Assembly: GCA_030847615.1 (NCBI GenBank)
Contig: JAUMIR010000003.1
Location: forward strand, 337,037,756-337,101,755
Length of the DNA: 64,000 nt
Origin: Gambelia wislizenii
Lineage: Eukaryota > Chordata > Lepidosauria > Squamata > Crotaphytidae
Reading direction: 5' to 3'
Position 1 is the first letter of the stretch. Every line of letters starts with the position of its first letter. The position numbers and the translations under genes are program-made. Below are positions 1 through 11,864 of this stretch, one piece after another. A model generated the notes under the pieces. That model was not told where the DNA came from. It worked only from the letters and a program-made list of their open reading frames with translations, and ran no database searches.

Positions 1-65
1 AGGCACTTCTGATGAACATGAGGCAAGCCGCAGAGTGAAGTCTGAGCTGCTTGTTCAGATGGATG
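1..65 (+). CDS. KATNAL1: KATNAL1, internal coding exon (partial at window edge)
   Basis: Reading from base 2 gives GTSDEHEASRRVKSELLVQ followed by MDG, the stretch just after the Walker B/DEID region of katanin p60 AAA+ ATPases. The S-D-E-H and K-S-E-L-L wording fits KATNAL1 better than KATNA1. The exon ends at G65 before a GTAATG donor, leaving one base of a Gly codon (phase 1), completed by GA at 1946-1947. Katanin p60 proteins are microtubule-severing ATPases acting as hexamers in the cytoplasm and at centrosomes or spindle poles. Everything N-terminal (MIT domain, Walker A, Walker B) lies upstream of the window. Gene identity is from remembered family sequence, not from a search. Confidence 0.95.
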
Positions 66-456
66 GTAATGAGTGTTTGATATCTATGTTAGAGGTTCTT
101 TTTCAATATTTTAAATTGTTTGTACCTCACCTTGGAGAATGAGTACAGGCAATTGAAAAGTAGTGTTAGGAAAATGCCCTTAGATATTCATGTTTTTAGC
201 TGTCAGACTTTTTGTTGATGCAAAGTTAGAGAAATAGACAGGGCAGCAGAAGACCTGTGATAGACATATTTTAAACATAAAATATCAACTACCAAGCAGG
301 TAACAATCAGATTATCATGAAGGTAGTGGCAAAATAAAATATTACAGTGAAATGTTATGAAATTGAGTAAATAAAAATAAACAGATTCAATCAATCAAGC
401 AATGAATATATTAACCAAAGGGGAAAATATGTTAAGACTGTATTAAGTGACTGCAC

Positions 457-779
457 TCTCTCTCTGCTTTTCTTTGCAAACGAAGATTCAGGAAGGACTC
501 ATCCCGTGCTTTTTGCAAGCGCGCTGATGACTAAAAAGGCCAATCCAAGATAAACAAGTCCAGTTGCAGAAACCACAGCAGAAGGTCTCCTTGAGTGATG
601 TTTCCGGGTTGTGATTCTTTCTGTGTTGTCATTTCTCTTAAAGACTTGTTCGGCATGAGTTCTCAAATAAGGCTGCAGCATTGTGGATAGTGCGTCTCCA
701 TGCCTCCCGATGTAAGGCCAGGGTGGACCATTGTTGGTGATCAATTTGGCTGAGCCTGAGATGTTGTTTCAGGGAGTGC
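457..779 (-). mobile_element. Vingi-like LINE, 3' end fragment (copy 1)
   Basis: Reverse strand matches the last ~320 bp of the full-length element at 40958-44944, including the C-terminal finger region and the GAAGATTCAGGAAGGACTC 3' UTR. The + strand begins with a CTCTCTCTCT tract just before GCTTTTCTTTGC, meaning that the element ends in (AG)n. 5'-truncated at about 779. It lies antisense inside a KATNAL1 intron. Confidence 0.9.
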
Positions 780-1392
780 CTTTAAAGTATCCTAACATAC
801 CCATCTTTAAAAAAGCAAATGTTGTGGAGATAGGTTAGAAGATACAGGACCACAGACAAAATACTCTTAAAAGAAAATCTCAAATGTGTATCGAGCAGGT
901 TTGAGCTGTAGAGAGTCTCCTGTTACAAAATGTGGATTGGGGTACAGTTTGAGGTTATCACATTTGTTGATGACAATAAATTATTAAAGGTGTTGAGAAT
1001 AAAAAGAAACCGTAAAGTGTTCCAAAATGTTCTCTATAGACTGGGAGAATGGACTTTAAAATGGTAAATAAACATTCAATGAAAGCAAGCGTAAAGTGAT
1101 GCATATTTGGGCCAAAAATCCTGACTTCACATACATGCTGATGGGATATGAGTTCACAAGCACATTGATCAAAGTATATTGGGGTGGGGTCGTAGTTCAT
1201 ATCTGTATGTTAATGTCAATCAAGTGTGTGTCTGCTGTTCAAAAAAAGAAAGTAAAAAAGAAAGTAAAGCAAATTCCAACCTGGACATAACTGGAAAAGG
1301 AATCGAAAATAAAACTGCCAATATCATGTTGCCCTTATATAAACCCATGGTGTGATTCCATCTGGAATCCTGTGTAGTTCTATTCACTACAC

Positions 1393-1600
1393 TTAAAAAG
1401 TATATTGTAGAGATGGAAAAAGTGCAGAAAAGGGCAACCAAAATGACCAAAGGAATGGCACAACTTGCTTATGAGGACAGACTGCAATGTTTGTGACAGT
1501 TTAGCTTAGGAAGAAGGAAAATAAAGGAAGACATGATAGAGATGTATAAAATTATGCATCTCTGAAGATCATCCACCGAAACTGAATGGTGAGAGACTTG
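1393..1600 (+). mobile_element. CR1/L2-type LINE ORF2 C-terminal remnant
   Basis: Forward translation gives pieces of the conserved C-terminus of CR1/L2 RT proteins: MEKVQKRATKMTKGMAQLAY, then EDRLQCL, a stop, QFSLGRRKIKEDMIEMYKIM. In-frame stop and divergence show an old copy. Superfamily only; I cannot choose between CR1 and L2. Confidence 0.75.
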
Positions 1601-1890
1601 TGACAGATAAAAGTAAGTACACAGAGCTGTCACCTCTAGCATACCAGGCAATATGCCTCTGTGTATATGCTGCTAGAGGCCAATACAATTGCAGTCATGT
1701 CCTGCTAGTTGGCTTCTCATAGCTAACTGGTTGGCCACTGTGTGAACAAACTCTTGGATGCAATCTAATCTAGTATGGCTGTTCTTAAATCAGCACAAAG
1801 GCTGTAGATCTTTAGCAGCAAACACATTAGAACTCCCCTTTTGCCAACATCTATTATGCCAGATAAATAGTTTTCCCAGCTTTGAATTAA

Positions 1891-2100
<210 letters not shown>

Positions 2101-2202
2101 TAAATGCAGTTTTTATGCATGTGTTTTCCCTAGTGTACTATTAAAGAACCTATTGATACTTCTGTTACCAACATTGCATTTTCATGGGTTAATAATTTAA
2201 GG

Positions 2203-2297
2203 TCTGCTTTTTGGATTATTATTTTTTAAAGAATATTTTCAAGATGTGAATACTTAAATCCGTGGATACCAAATCCGTGGATATGGAGGGACAACTG
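2203..2297 (+). mobile_element. Tigger/MER2-like MITE, right half
   Basis: Matches the right half of the elements at 31835, 49318 and 51842: TTTTTGGATTATTATTTTT, then AAATCCGTGGATAC and GGAGGGACAACTG followed by TA. The left half is missing. Confidence 0.8.
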
Positions 2298-3016
2298 TAT
2301 TTCATTGCAGCTCTATTGAGTGGGATTGTGACTTTTGAATGCAAATTCATTTAATGAGCTTGGAATTATTCTGAATGTTTAAGAGGCAATCCTGGAATAA
2401 GCACCAAAAGCAGCCTATATTGGCAGTGAACTTCTCTGTTCTTGTCCGTGAATGCAGAAAAGCCAGTCTATGAATTCTCACTCTCAGTCTTGTCATGTTG
2501 TAAATCAACTCTTGTCTGACCTTTATGACTAGATTTCAAGCCCTTTAGATAGTAGCTTTCTGATTGTTCCCCTGCCTGAGGATGTCTCATCACAGATTGC
2601 TTTTCTTGGCTGTTGGTCATATCTGCTATTAATTTCAGGACTCTTTTATCATGTTAGGCTTGTATAGCTGTGCCTTCTCTTGAATCTGCTTGCTTCCCAT
2701 TGTAAGATAACAAAATAAAAGTGCCATGCGACAGCAGTTGTAATTGAACTTGCAGGGAGGAATGACCTTTGTAGCTGTACAGCTTGCCTCTTGTAGCTTG
2801 CAGATTCTGACATTTAATGACACATTGGTGCATGACATAAGGCATTTAGTGAGAGTGGCATCTCTTTAGAGGTTCTTCCCCTTTCCCTCATAATATTTAG
2901 GAATCACTTATGATCTGGTAATGTTGATGAGTGTTTTCCCTAAGCTTTTTTCACATGATTGGTTGCTGCTGCTGGAGTAAGGACTCCCATGGGACATCAA
3001 ACTGTATGACAGATTG

Positions 3017-3333
3017 CAGTATGACCCCCATATCCATGTGACCAGTACCTGTGGTTTCACTTACCTGCATCTGGAAAAAATATGTTCTCTCTAGGCATTT
3101 TCTAGGTCCTCCAGTGTGGGTCTATGCTCAATCTCTGGTAGAAGCTGACCAAAGAGTCACACTGGAGGACCTCCAAATGCTTAGAGAGGGGTTTTCTCTA
3201 GGCATTTGGAGGTCCTCTAGCATGATTCTATGGTATACTTCTGCTGGAAATACAGGGTTCATTACTGTCTGCAATTTTTGCTAGCCACAGTAAGTCTAGG
3301 AACATATTTCCCATGGATATGGGGGTCATACTG
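3017..3333. mobile_element. Tigger-like palindromic MITE (second family)
   Basis: Starts CAGTATGACCCCCATATCC and ends GGATATGGGGGTCATACTG, near-perfect inverted termini next to TA, as for pogo/Tigger insertions. The interior repeats GGAGGTCCT / AGGACCTCC blocks in both directions around CTAGGCATTT, so the whole element can fold back. Related copies: 15315, 21890, 27186, 63620. Confidence 0.85.
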
Positions 3334-3593
3334 TAATCTAAATGGTAACAGAAGAGTGAGAAGAAATGTACAATTTCCAGAAATTTTGAAGCCATGGAGG
3401 AAAAATATATTTTCCCCCAGTTTTTTAAAAAAAAAACCTGGATTTTTTTTTGAGAAAATGAAAAAAAGTGATATTAGTACCCTTTACAGATTGAAAATCA
3501 CTTTGTTAGGTTAAAAAAATAAAATGTATTACATATAATTTTTTGGCATACAATTATCATGTTTGAATTTCCTTTCAATTTTTAGAGGGTTTT

Positions 3594-3613
3594 TGTGTGT
3601 GTGTGTGTGTGTG
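3594..3613. repeat. (TG)n microsatellite
   Basis: About ten perfect TG units in a KATNAL1 intron. Confidence 0.97.
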
Positions 3614-5214
3614 GTTACAAACAAAGTTCCGAACTGTAAGAAACCTCTTAGATTTTGCCAGTTTATCAAGAGAAAGAAGAAAAACAATAGAAACAGAAGA
3701 AGTAATCAGTATTAGTAAAACAGAGAAAACTATTTTGTTTTCTCTAGTTTTCCATACTGCGAAACAGACAAAAAGCACTCATTCCCATAAAAAGAAGTGA
3801 GAACAGGAAACTAAGGCCAGGAATTATATTGTTCTGATATTGTGCATACATTAAACTCTTCCTTCTACATACTTAAAAAAAATAATTTTAGAGGAGTCGA
3901 TACAGTTCTTGAACACCCTGTTATAAACAATTTATTAACTATTCTAAAAGAAAATACTCCACAATCTATTTTTTCAATTTTTTCTCCCCCCCCCCCGCAA
4001 CTTTCCAGTCTGCCCCCCGCCCCCAGTCTTCATATCTCTAGGAGGATATGCATATCACAGGATTCATTGTGAATGGCAATTATGTACCACGTATAATGTG
4101 TAGTTTCAGTTTATAATGGGAAAGCTGACTTTTAAGTTTGGGTAAGCACATTTAAAACATTAAATATATAAATAAAAACATTTTATAACAGAGTAAAAAG
4201 CTCCTTTTTAAAAAAATTAAAACTATAATACAGTACACTTAAAAATAGCCAGAGCAGCCTCCCCTGATTTTGTGAACCAAAGGCCAAGCAAGCTAGCATA
4301 ATCTTAGCTGCCCACTGGAAACCCTGAAGCTAAGGAACCAGCCTGACCTCCCATCCAAACCACCCAGAGACATGTCCACAGAGTCATCAAAAAAATTCAA
4401 GAAACGAATTCCTGTTTCTTAAGATAAACATTTCACAACTTCCAAGAGAGCACAGAACATAAACTATTACATATGAATGGAATATGGCTATACTATTATA
4501 CTAGTTCTTTCCAGAGGCATAGTGTGATGGATGGGGAGGCTGATTTAACTTTATGCTGTTGCCATTTATACTGTTGTCAGTATTCACTGGCAACACAGGT
4601 GTATGCCTTCTCTCAGGGGACATGTGATTCTCAAGAGACTTACATTTTTAAAGAGAAAAGGTGTGGGTGGATAGATGGAAGAAGACATAAGTGTGAAGAA
4701 ATGTCCTCACATTTCTTTAAATCAGGGTGGGCAACTGCAGAGGGAGCAAGGTCAGTGTTTACCTCTGTAAACTCAGCACACCCAATGTAACCAGAAGTGA
4801 TGATGTGTTACTTTCTGTTTCAGCCTTTTTCCCCCTTGGGGACTATATTGAAATATGTGGGGCCCCAAACTGCTATGTTTTGTAGTAGTTTTGAGTTGTT
4901 TTGCATTTCTTTGGAGAGGGGAATAATCTAAAATTAAAGGGGGGGGGTGTTTGGGGGGCTTCAGGGGTTTTCTGAGGACTTTGGGGTCTCAAGGATCACC
5001 TGCAACCTGTGAGCCATGCTTTGCCCATCCTTGCTTTAAAGCTGGATTGTAGCTTGGCATCAAGGCCAAAAGGGCAAGCTAAAGGCCACATAGGGTAAGG
5101 GTGGGTGTTTTCTCTCTTTAGGAACTAGTGTCATTTTGAAAAAAATATATATTCCAAAAAGCAAATCATGATTTTGCCATTTTATATAAGGAACTATGCC
5201 ATTGTATATAAGAG

Positions 5215-5298
5215 ACTTGAGCATCCACGGATTTCAGTATCCATGGGTGTGTGTGCCCTGGTACCAAACCCCAGCAGATACCAAGAGCCCACTGTATT
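5215..5298. mobile_element. Tigger-like fragment
   Basis: GAGCATCCACGGATTTCAG, then TATCCATGGGTG, then CCCACTGTA resembles the steep-palindrome 'CACGGATT' ends of the Tigger-like families elsewhere in the window. Only a short, diverged piece. Confidence 0.5.
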
Positions 5299-5439
5299 AG
5301 ATATACAATTAGTCATATTTAGGGTAGACCCATTGAAATTAATAGACACTGAGTTGTTGTGACGACCGTAGGTTGATTTGCTTTCAGTGTATTTATTCTA
5401 TATATGTTTGTGTTACCTTAAGAAGTGGGGGGGGGACAT

Positions 5440-6290
5440 TAGAGTCCCACCCACAATGCCGGTGTCTCATTGAAATTTGGGGAAATTATAGCTTAAAAAG
5501 AAGGCCTGTGAGAGGAAGGTAACTTCAGGGATCTTTTCACCTCTGTATACCAGTACTAACTATAGAGAGCACTCCAGTTGAAGTTAAACAAAGTATTTTA
5601 TTTGAATTAACACAGGGGATACGCTAACATAAGAACATACACACTTAAGAACCATACAAGGCTGTTGGAAAGTAAGGCAGCAGGAGTTTGGTAGAGAGAA
5701 GTTGGGGTAGAAGGGGGATAGTTACCAAACTTGGAGAAACAGGTCCTTGCAGTGGAGGGACTCAGACAGCATCTGAGGGTGGCACAGAGAAAGACAACTG
5801 CTGGTCTGATCTCTGGCACACAAGGTTGGGGTCTTAGCTGGGGTATTTATAACCTATTTCCTACCCTGAAGGGGTGCTCTTGTTGTGAAAAGGCCTAAAT
5901 GGTTATCTCACAGCATGGACAAAATGGTCTGGAATGGGCTGATTGCCTTAGTTTTGGATTAACAAAATATTGATGGGATCTGCATCAACCTCTTAATGTT
6001 TGGTCAGGTAGGGTATATAGGAAAAATTTCTGTAGGGTATAAGTGAGGGATGGTCACTGGTTGCATGATTGAAAGCATTAGCACAGACCCATTAACAGCT
6101 GGGTTTTCCTTATAATCCTATCTGGGTTTTCTCACCCTTATGATTCTGGACACATCTCAGGTCATTGTGACTTTGAGTGTCCTCTGGTCAGTCTGACCCC
6201 AAACAGTCTGACCCCCAAAGTGTCCAATATGTAGAGTTATGAAATGGGGTGGTAGGGTATGCTAACATTTGGATCCAACCTATAAACTAG
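5440..6290 (-). repeat. Long interspersed repeat, LTR-like (copy 1)
   Basis: Related to 52915-53790 over about 850 bp. Shared blocks are TATACCAGTACTAACT (5549 and 53022), a following purine-rich AATAAA-containing stretch on the reverse strand, GTATTTATA + CTATTTC and CTGAAGGGGTG. On the minus strand an AATAAA-like signal lies about 40 bases before the TACTGG block, as in an LTR R region. No TG...CA ends or flanking duplication could be fixed, so the class is uncertain. Confidence 0.5.
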
Positions 6291-6339
6291 ATTTTCCTTT
6301 AGAATGCATTTAGGCCAAAGTCTTGTTATTACTTCCAAC

Positions 6340-6960
6340 TAAATAGAATCATAGAATTGTAGAGCTGGAAGAGACCACAAGGGCCATCCAGTCCAGCCTC
6401 CTGCCATGCAGGAAATCACAATCAAACCATCCCTGACAGATGGCCATCTAGCCTCTGTTTACAGACCTCCAAGGAAGGAGACCCCACCACCCTCTGAGGG
6501 AGTATGTTCCACTGCCGAACAGCTCTTACTGTCAGAAAGTTCCTCCTAATGTTGAGGTGGAATCTCTGTTCCTGAGCTTGCATCCATTGCTCCGTGTTCT
6601 AGTCTCTGGAGCAGCAGAAAACAAGCTTGCTCCATCCTCAATGTGACACCCCTTCAAATACTTAAAACAGGGCTATCATATCGCCTCTTAACCGTCTTTT
6701 TTCCAGCCTAAACTTACCCAGCTCCCTAAGTCTTTCCTCATAAGGCATGGTTTCCAGACCTTTCACCATTTTAGTTGCCCTCCTCTGGACACACTCCAAT
6801 TCTTCAATATCCTTTTTGAATTGTGGTGCTCAGAACTGGACACAGTATTCTAGGTGAGGCCTGATCAAGGCAGAATAGAGAGGCACTATTACTTCCCTTG
6901 ATCTAAACACTATACTTCTATTGATGCAGCCCAAAATCACATTGGCTTCACTTTATAGAC
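6340..6960 (-). mobile_element. CR1 LINE 3' fragment
   Basis: The + strand reads AATCATAGAATTGTAGAGC, then GGAAGAGACCACAAGGGCC, typical of the reverse complement of squamate CR1 3' ends (ATTCTATG repeats on the sense strand). Upstream coding matches the CR1 ORF2 C-terminus on the minus strand. A similar, shorter copy is at 10523-11050. Confidence 0.88.
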
Positions 6961-7194
6961 TCACTTTATCAATGATAACTTGGTGAATCAATATTTATGT
7001 AATTTCTCTTGATTCAGTTGGTCTACTTCAGTTGAAACTTACAAAGATTTAGATTCTGCTTTCCTTTATCACTTGACATAGTACTGGTGTCTTACAAGCA
7101 AGTCTTGTCCTCAGCAAATGGCTTGCCATGCCAGCCACCTTTGTTGAATATTCTTCTATTTTCTTTCCTCCTTAAAACCCAATCACAGATGTAA

Positions 7195-7422
<228 letters not shown>

Positions 7423-8185
7423 TAGATTAACTACCCTTACTGAACACTTATTTGAGAACACTGTTGAACTCAGAATTTTCTGCTTTATCCTACTGCTTTT
7501 CAAACTTAGGTTTTCAGGAGATCCTTTTCACATCAAATTGTCTACTGAGGAACCAGCTGTAGAATGCTGCAGAAGACCTGGTTACTGTTTTAGGGCATAC
7601 ACTCTCTTCAGACTGGATGCTCATTTTCTTGATAATTGTTCCTCATGAACTGGCATTGGGCCCTAAAGCATATTCAGTGTTTCTCTATGGCTGGGTATTT
7701 CCAGGATAACATTGGTCATATGGGTCAGGCTACCAATTTAGGAAACCTTGTTTGGTATTAGTGATCTTATTGACGAATCCCTGATCAGTTTATGAAGAAT
7801 CCCAAGGTTCACCAGAAAACAATTTGAAAGCAATTCTCTTGAACGATCACAGTTGAAAATGAAACTAAACATAAAATCTTCAGTTGTCTGCAAATTTTAC
7901 ATAATTGAAACAAAGTTTGCTTTCAAATTGCAGATGTGGGTTGGATCCAGACTTGGTCATACTTAGAGTAGATCCCCTGAAATCATTAAGAAATCATAGG
8001 ATGTAGCCACAAAATGTTATAGCAGAGAGAGCTTTTTAGTCTCTAAGGTGTTACTAAACTCTTTCTTGTTATTTTTGTTGTGACAAGCCAGCAGAACTAT
8101 TCCCTGGAAATTTTTACAGTAGGACTTAAGATAGTCTTGACTAGCCTTCCCATGGATTTCATTGGGTTTGCTTTAAGTATGACTA

Positions 8186-8396
8186 TGGGTGCATTTGCAC
8201 AGTAGAAATAATGCAGTTTGACACTACATTAACTGCCATGGATCCATCCCAGAAAATCCTGGGATTTGTAGTTTTGTGAGACACCAGGACTCTTTGGCAG
8301 ATCTTGTAAAACTACAAATCACAGGATTCCATAGGATGGAGCAACAGCACTTATAGTGGTGCCAAACTACATTATTTCTACTGTGTAGATGCACGT
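8186..8396. mobile_element. Foldback MITE, hAT-type
   Basis: Left end GGGTGCATTTGCACAGTAGA and right end TTTCTACTGTGTAGATGCAC are inverted copies. Inside, AATAATGCAGTTTGACAC pairs with GTGCCAAACTACATTATT, and AATCCTGGGATTTGTAGTTT pairs with AAACTACAAATCACAGGATT. The whole 211 bp can form one hairpin. This is a common squamate repeat, non-autonomous. Confidence 0.88.
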
Positions 8397-9421
8397 TTAG
8401 TCTGTATCCAACCCATTATCTTTACAATAATAGGAAAGATTCACATCAAGGGGTGGCAAAATTAGGAGAGATTGTTTTGGTTGGAACTTACATTGTTAGT
8501 CTTTGTACTAGAAGCTTGTTCCTAAAGTAGCAATTAAAGACTGACTTTCCAAAGTCTAAGGAATTGGTGAAAATGTCAAATAAAGGATTTTGGAGAAATG
8601 CCATACCCCCCTTCCCTGTAAAAATGAGGAGTAAAAGCAGAACTAAGGAACAATAAGCAGCAGGGGCCAAAATATCTGTGTGTCCTGCTCAAAAATCCTG
8701 TAGAAAATAATACCCTCAACCTGCTTCCCAAAATTAAAAATGAAAGCCATAAGTAGAATCTTTTAACATGTGTGGACCACTAATGAAAAGATCTTGTTTC
8801 TCCCATACATAACCACTGTACCTCTCATAGTGAGAATCCTCAGAGCAAGGTCTCTGAAGCTATCCTGAACAGCTAGCCTGGCTGTATAGTTTGGATATGT
8901 TTGAGACACAAGCTAGGAGGTTACTAAGCAACCAGAAGAACTCCAGTACTGACAGAGCTGCCTGGCTGAACTGTCACTTTGGCTGTGTCCCTTTCATCAT
9001 TCTGTGCATGGCTGGATTAAAGCAGTTGGGGCCCTGGTGCCGTTCGAGAAGCAAGACTTCCCTTTATGTAGCTCTGTAAGCTCCACTGTTGGACTGTTGA
9101 CTTTGTGCTGTGGCAGAGCAGGTTTGGGACCACAGCCACCCCTCTGGGGATTCCTCCCGGTGTGTTTGAGGATGGAGGCTCAGAGGATTGACCTTCATGT
9201 GCCACCCACTTTTCCACTTGCTCCACAGCTAAAATATGGGCCAGTGGTGGGTGTAAATACCACTAATCCTTGGGGAAAGCAGATTGATAGCCTCCCTTCC
9301 AAAAAGCATTTCTCTTGACAGTATCACCATACAAAACTGTGTGTGTGTTTGTATGTAGCAGTATGGGGTCCCTGACCATTGTGGGCTCTGAAGATTTTGC
9401 TGCTGTTGCACAACTAATGAA

Positions 9422-10010
9422 CTTAGAATCATAGAATTATAGAGTTGGAAAAGACCATAAAGGCCATCCAGTCCAACCCCCTGCCATGCAGGAATACACA
9501 AAACACACCTGACAGATATTTAAAAATGTCCACAGAAGAAGACTCCACTGAGGCAGTACGTTCCACTGTCAAACGGCTCTTACCCATTTGGCTATTGGTT
9601 TGAATTCTTCTTTAGTGATTTCCCCCCTTTTCCGCTTCTTGAACATGTCCCTTTTAAATCTTAGCTCAGTAGAAAGTTCTTTAGACAACCATCCTGGATT
9701 TGTGAGACACCTCCCATTTTTCCTCCTCATCGGAACTGTGCCTTCAATATCTCACTTTTAAGAAACTCCCATCCATCATGAACTCCCTTCTCCTTTAGTA
9801 TTCCTGACCATGGGATCACACCCACTATTTCCCTAAGTTTATTGAAATCAGCTTTCTTAAAGACTATAATGTGTGTCTGACTACACTTAGCTTCCCATTT
9901 CCACTGAATCACAAACTCTAGGAGTACATGATCATTCCCTCCTAAGGATCCTACCACTTCCACCCCATTAACTGGGTCAGCACTATTGGTTAGTCCAAAA
10001 CATCTGTTGA
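9422..10010 (-). mobile_element. CR1 LINE: 3' end plus internal ORF2 piece
   Basis: 9422-9590 is a CR1 3' end on the minus strand (AGAATCATAGAATTATAGAG then GGCCATCCAGTCCAACCCC). 9590-10010 translated on the minus strand gives the linker between CR1 endonuclease and RT: GGNDHVLLEFVIQWKWE, FKKADFNKLREIVGVIPW, EKGVHDGWEFLKSEILKAQ. The two parts are not contiguous in a full CR1, so there is a large internal deletion or two insertions. Confidence 0.85.
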
Positions 10011-10269
10011 TTCTGTGGGGAAGATAAATGCCTCCTCGAGAGCAAGGGTGACAGTATATACCTCACATCTTAACATGGTTTGAAGGAAAGTTAATCTGTA
10101 ATACAAATTTCCAGGCAAATTTAAGCTATCTTTTTCTGACTGAGAAGTTTAACAGGATTCTGTCTCTATTCTACATAGTCTTTGACTCCTTTTAGTATGT
10201 TTGAAATATCTCCATGGCTCAAAAGATCTGCACCAGGACAATTCACTGAAGCCTGTTTCTTAACTCTGT

Positions 10270-10398
10270 GGCCTAAATCTAATTGCTGGCTCCAATTAGA
10301 GTAAATCCATTGAATTAATGAAGCTTACAGTTGACCTATGCAGGTCCCATTTATTCAGCGAGTCTACTGTAGGTGGGACTAGCAATTGGATTTAGGCC
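10270..10398. mobile_element. Small palindromic MITE (GGCCTAAATC termini)
   Basis: Starts GGCCTAAATCTAATTGCT and ends AGCAATTGGATTTAGGCC, with interior AGAGTAAATCCATTGAAT opposed to ATTCAGCGAGTCTACTGTA. Another copy (15287-15637) is split by a Tigger-like insertion; a remnant is near 35495-35555. Confidence 0.85.
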
Positions 10399-10522
10399 TT
10401 TATAGTTAATGGTGAACTGGGTTTTAAACCTGATGATGACTCCTTTGCTCAGCACAGATGAAGGTAGTTCCAGAGACTGAGGGGTCTTTAAGCAGTTGAA
10501 CAGCATTTTAGTTCATAAGTTA

Positions 10523-11050
10523 GAATCATAGAATCATAGAATTGCAGTGTTGGAAGAGACCACAAGGGCCATCCAGTTCAACCCCCCTGCCACACAGGAA
10601 ATCACAATCAAAGCATCCCCGACAGATGGCTATCCAGCCTCTGTTTGAAGACCTCCAAGGAAGGAGACCCCACCACGCTCCAAGGGAGTGTGTTCCACTG
10701 CCGAACAGCTCTTACTGTCAAAAAGTTTCTCCTAATGTTGAGGTGGAATCTCTGTTCCTGGAGCTTGCATCCATTGCTCTGTGTTCCTGTCTTTGGAGCA
10801 GCAGAAAACAAGCTTGCTCCATCCTCAATGTGACACCCCTTCAAATACTTAAACAGGACTATCATATCGCCTCTTAACCGTCTTTTTTCCAGGCTAAACA
10901 TACCCAGCTCCCTAAGTCTCTCCTCATAAGGCATCGTTTCCAGACCTTTCACCATTTTAGTCGCCCTTCTCTGGACACGCTCCAATTTGTCAATATTTGT
11001 TGAACACTTGTCCTGGCATCTCCATAAATCATGGTAATGTCCTTGTTCCA
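10523..11050 (-). mobile_element. CR1 LINE 3' fragment with long open ORF2 C-terminus
   Basis: The minus strand 11051-10608 is open for 147 codons and reads as the CR1 ORF2 C-terminal domain: [49 protein letters not shown], then NIRRNFLTVRAVRQWNTLPW and SLEVFKQRLDSHL. The 3' end carries two AGAATCAT-type repeats (10523-10540). It is the least decayed CR1 in the window. Confidence 0.92.
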
Positions 11051-11431
11051 TGTACTCAATTTTATCTGCACATTCACAGACACCTTTGTAGATTTCAGTG
11101 TTCTTTGGATTATATCCATGTCAGGGGTAGAGACGTGGAAACTAATCTTACCATGGGGAACCGGGAAGATAGATAAGAATAACTGCTTTACACATTGTTG
11201 TTAGAGAGCTTCGACATATAGATGTAATCAGAATTCATATAGCTGCTAACACTGTTAGCAATTAGGAATACTCGAGAACTACATTCATTCTTCAGTTCGA
11301 AGCAAATTAACCATATTCACGTTTTCTAGAGTCATTTGTGAATTTGAAAGCAGTTGTTCTTCAGATTGTGTACCTCTCTAAATTTCAGCCTGAAAATTGT
11401 GTACAAAAATATGAATGAGGGGGGTAAGAAT

Positions 11432-11516
11432 AATTTAAATGCTATTTATTTATTTATTTATTTATACCCCGCTCTTCAGCCACAAAGGCTATCAGAGCGG
11501 CTTACAAATGGTCAAT
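11432..11516 (-). mobile_element. SINE tail fragment
   Basis: ATTTATTTATTTATTTATAC followed by CCCGCTCTTCAGCCACAAAG and GAGCGGCTTACAAATGG is the reverse complement of the 3' part of squamate SINEs (CCGCTCTGA...GGGGTATAAATA). Partner forward copies at 15810 and 16364. Confidence 0.75.
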
Positions 11517-11573
11517 TTAAATGCAATTTTCACATGGTTGTAAAACAGTCTGGTAGAAAACAGGACAGAATGA

Positions 11574-11864
<291 letters not shown>

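Noticed and set aside
2986..3016. Left flank of the 3017-3333 MITE as part of the element
   Set aside because: The inverted end starts at CAGTATGACC; upstream sequence has no match in the right flank.
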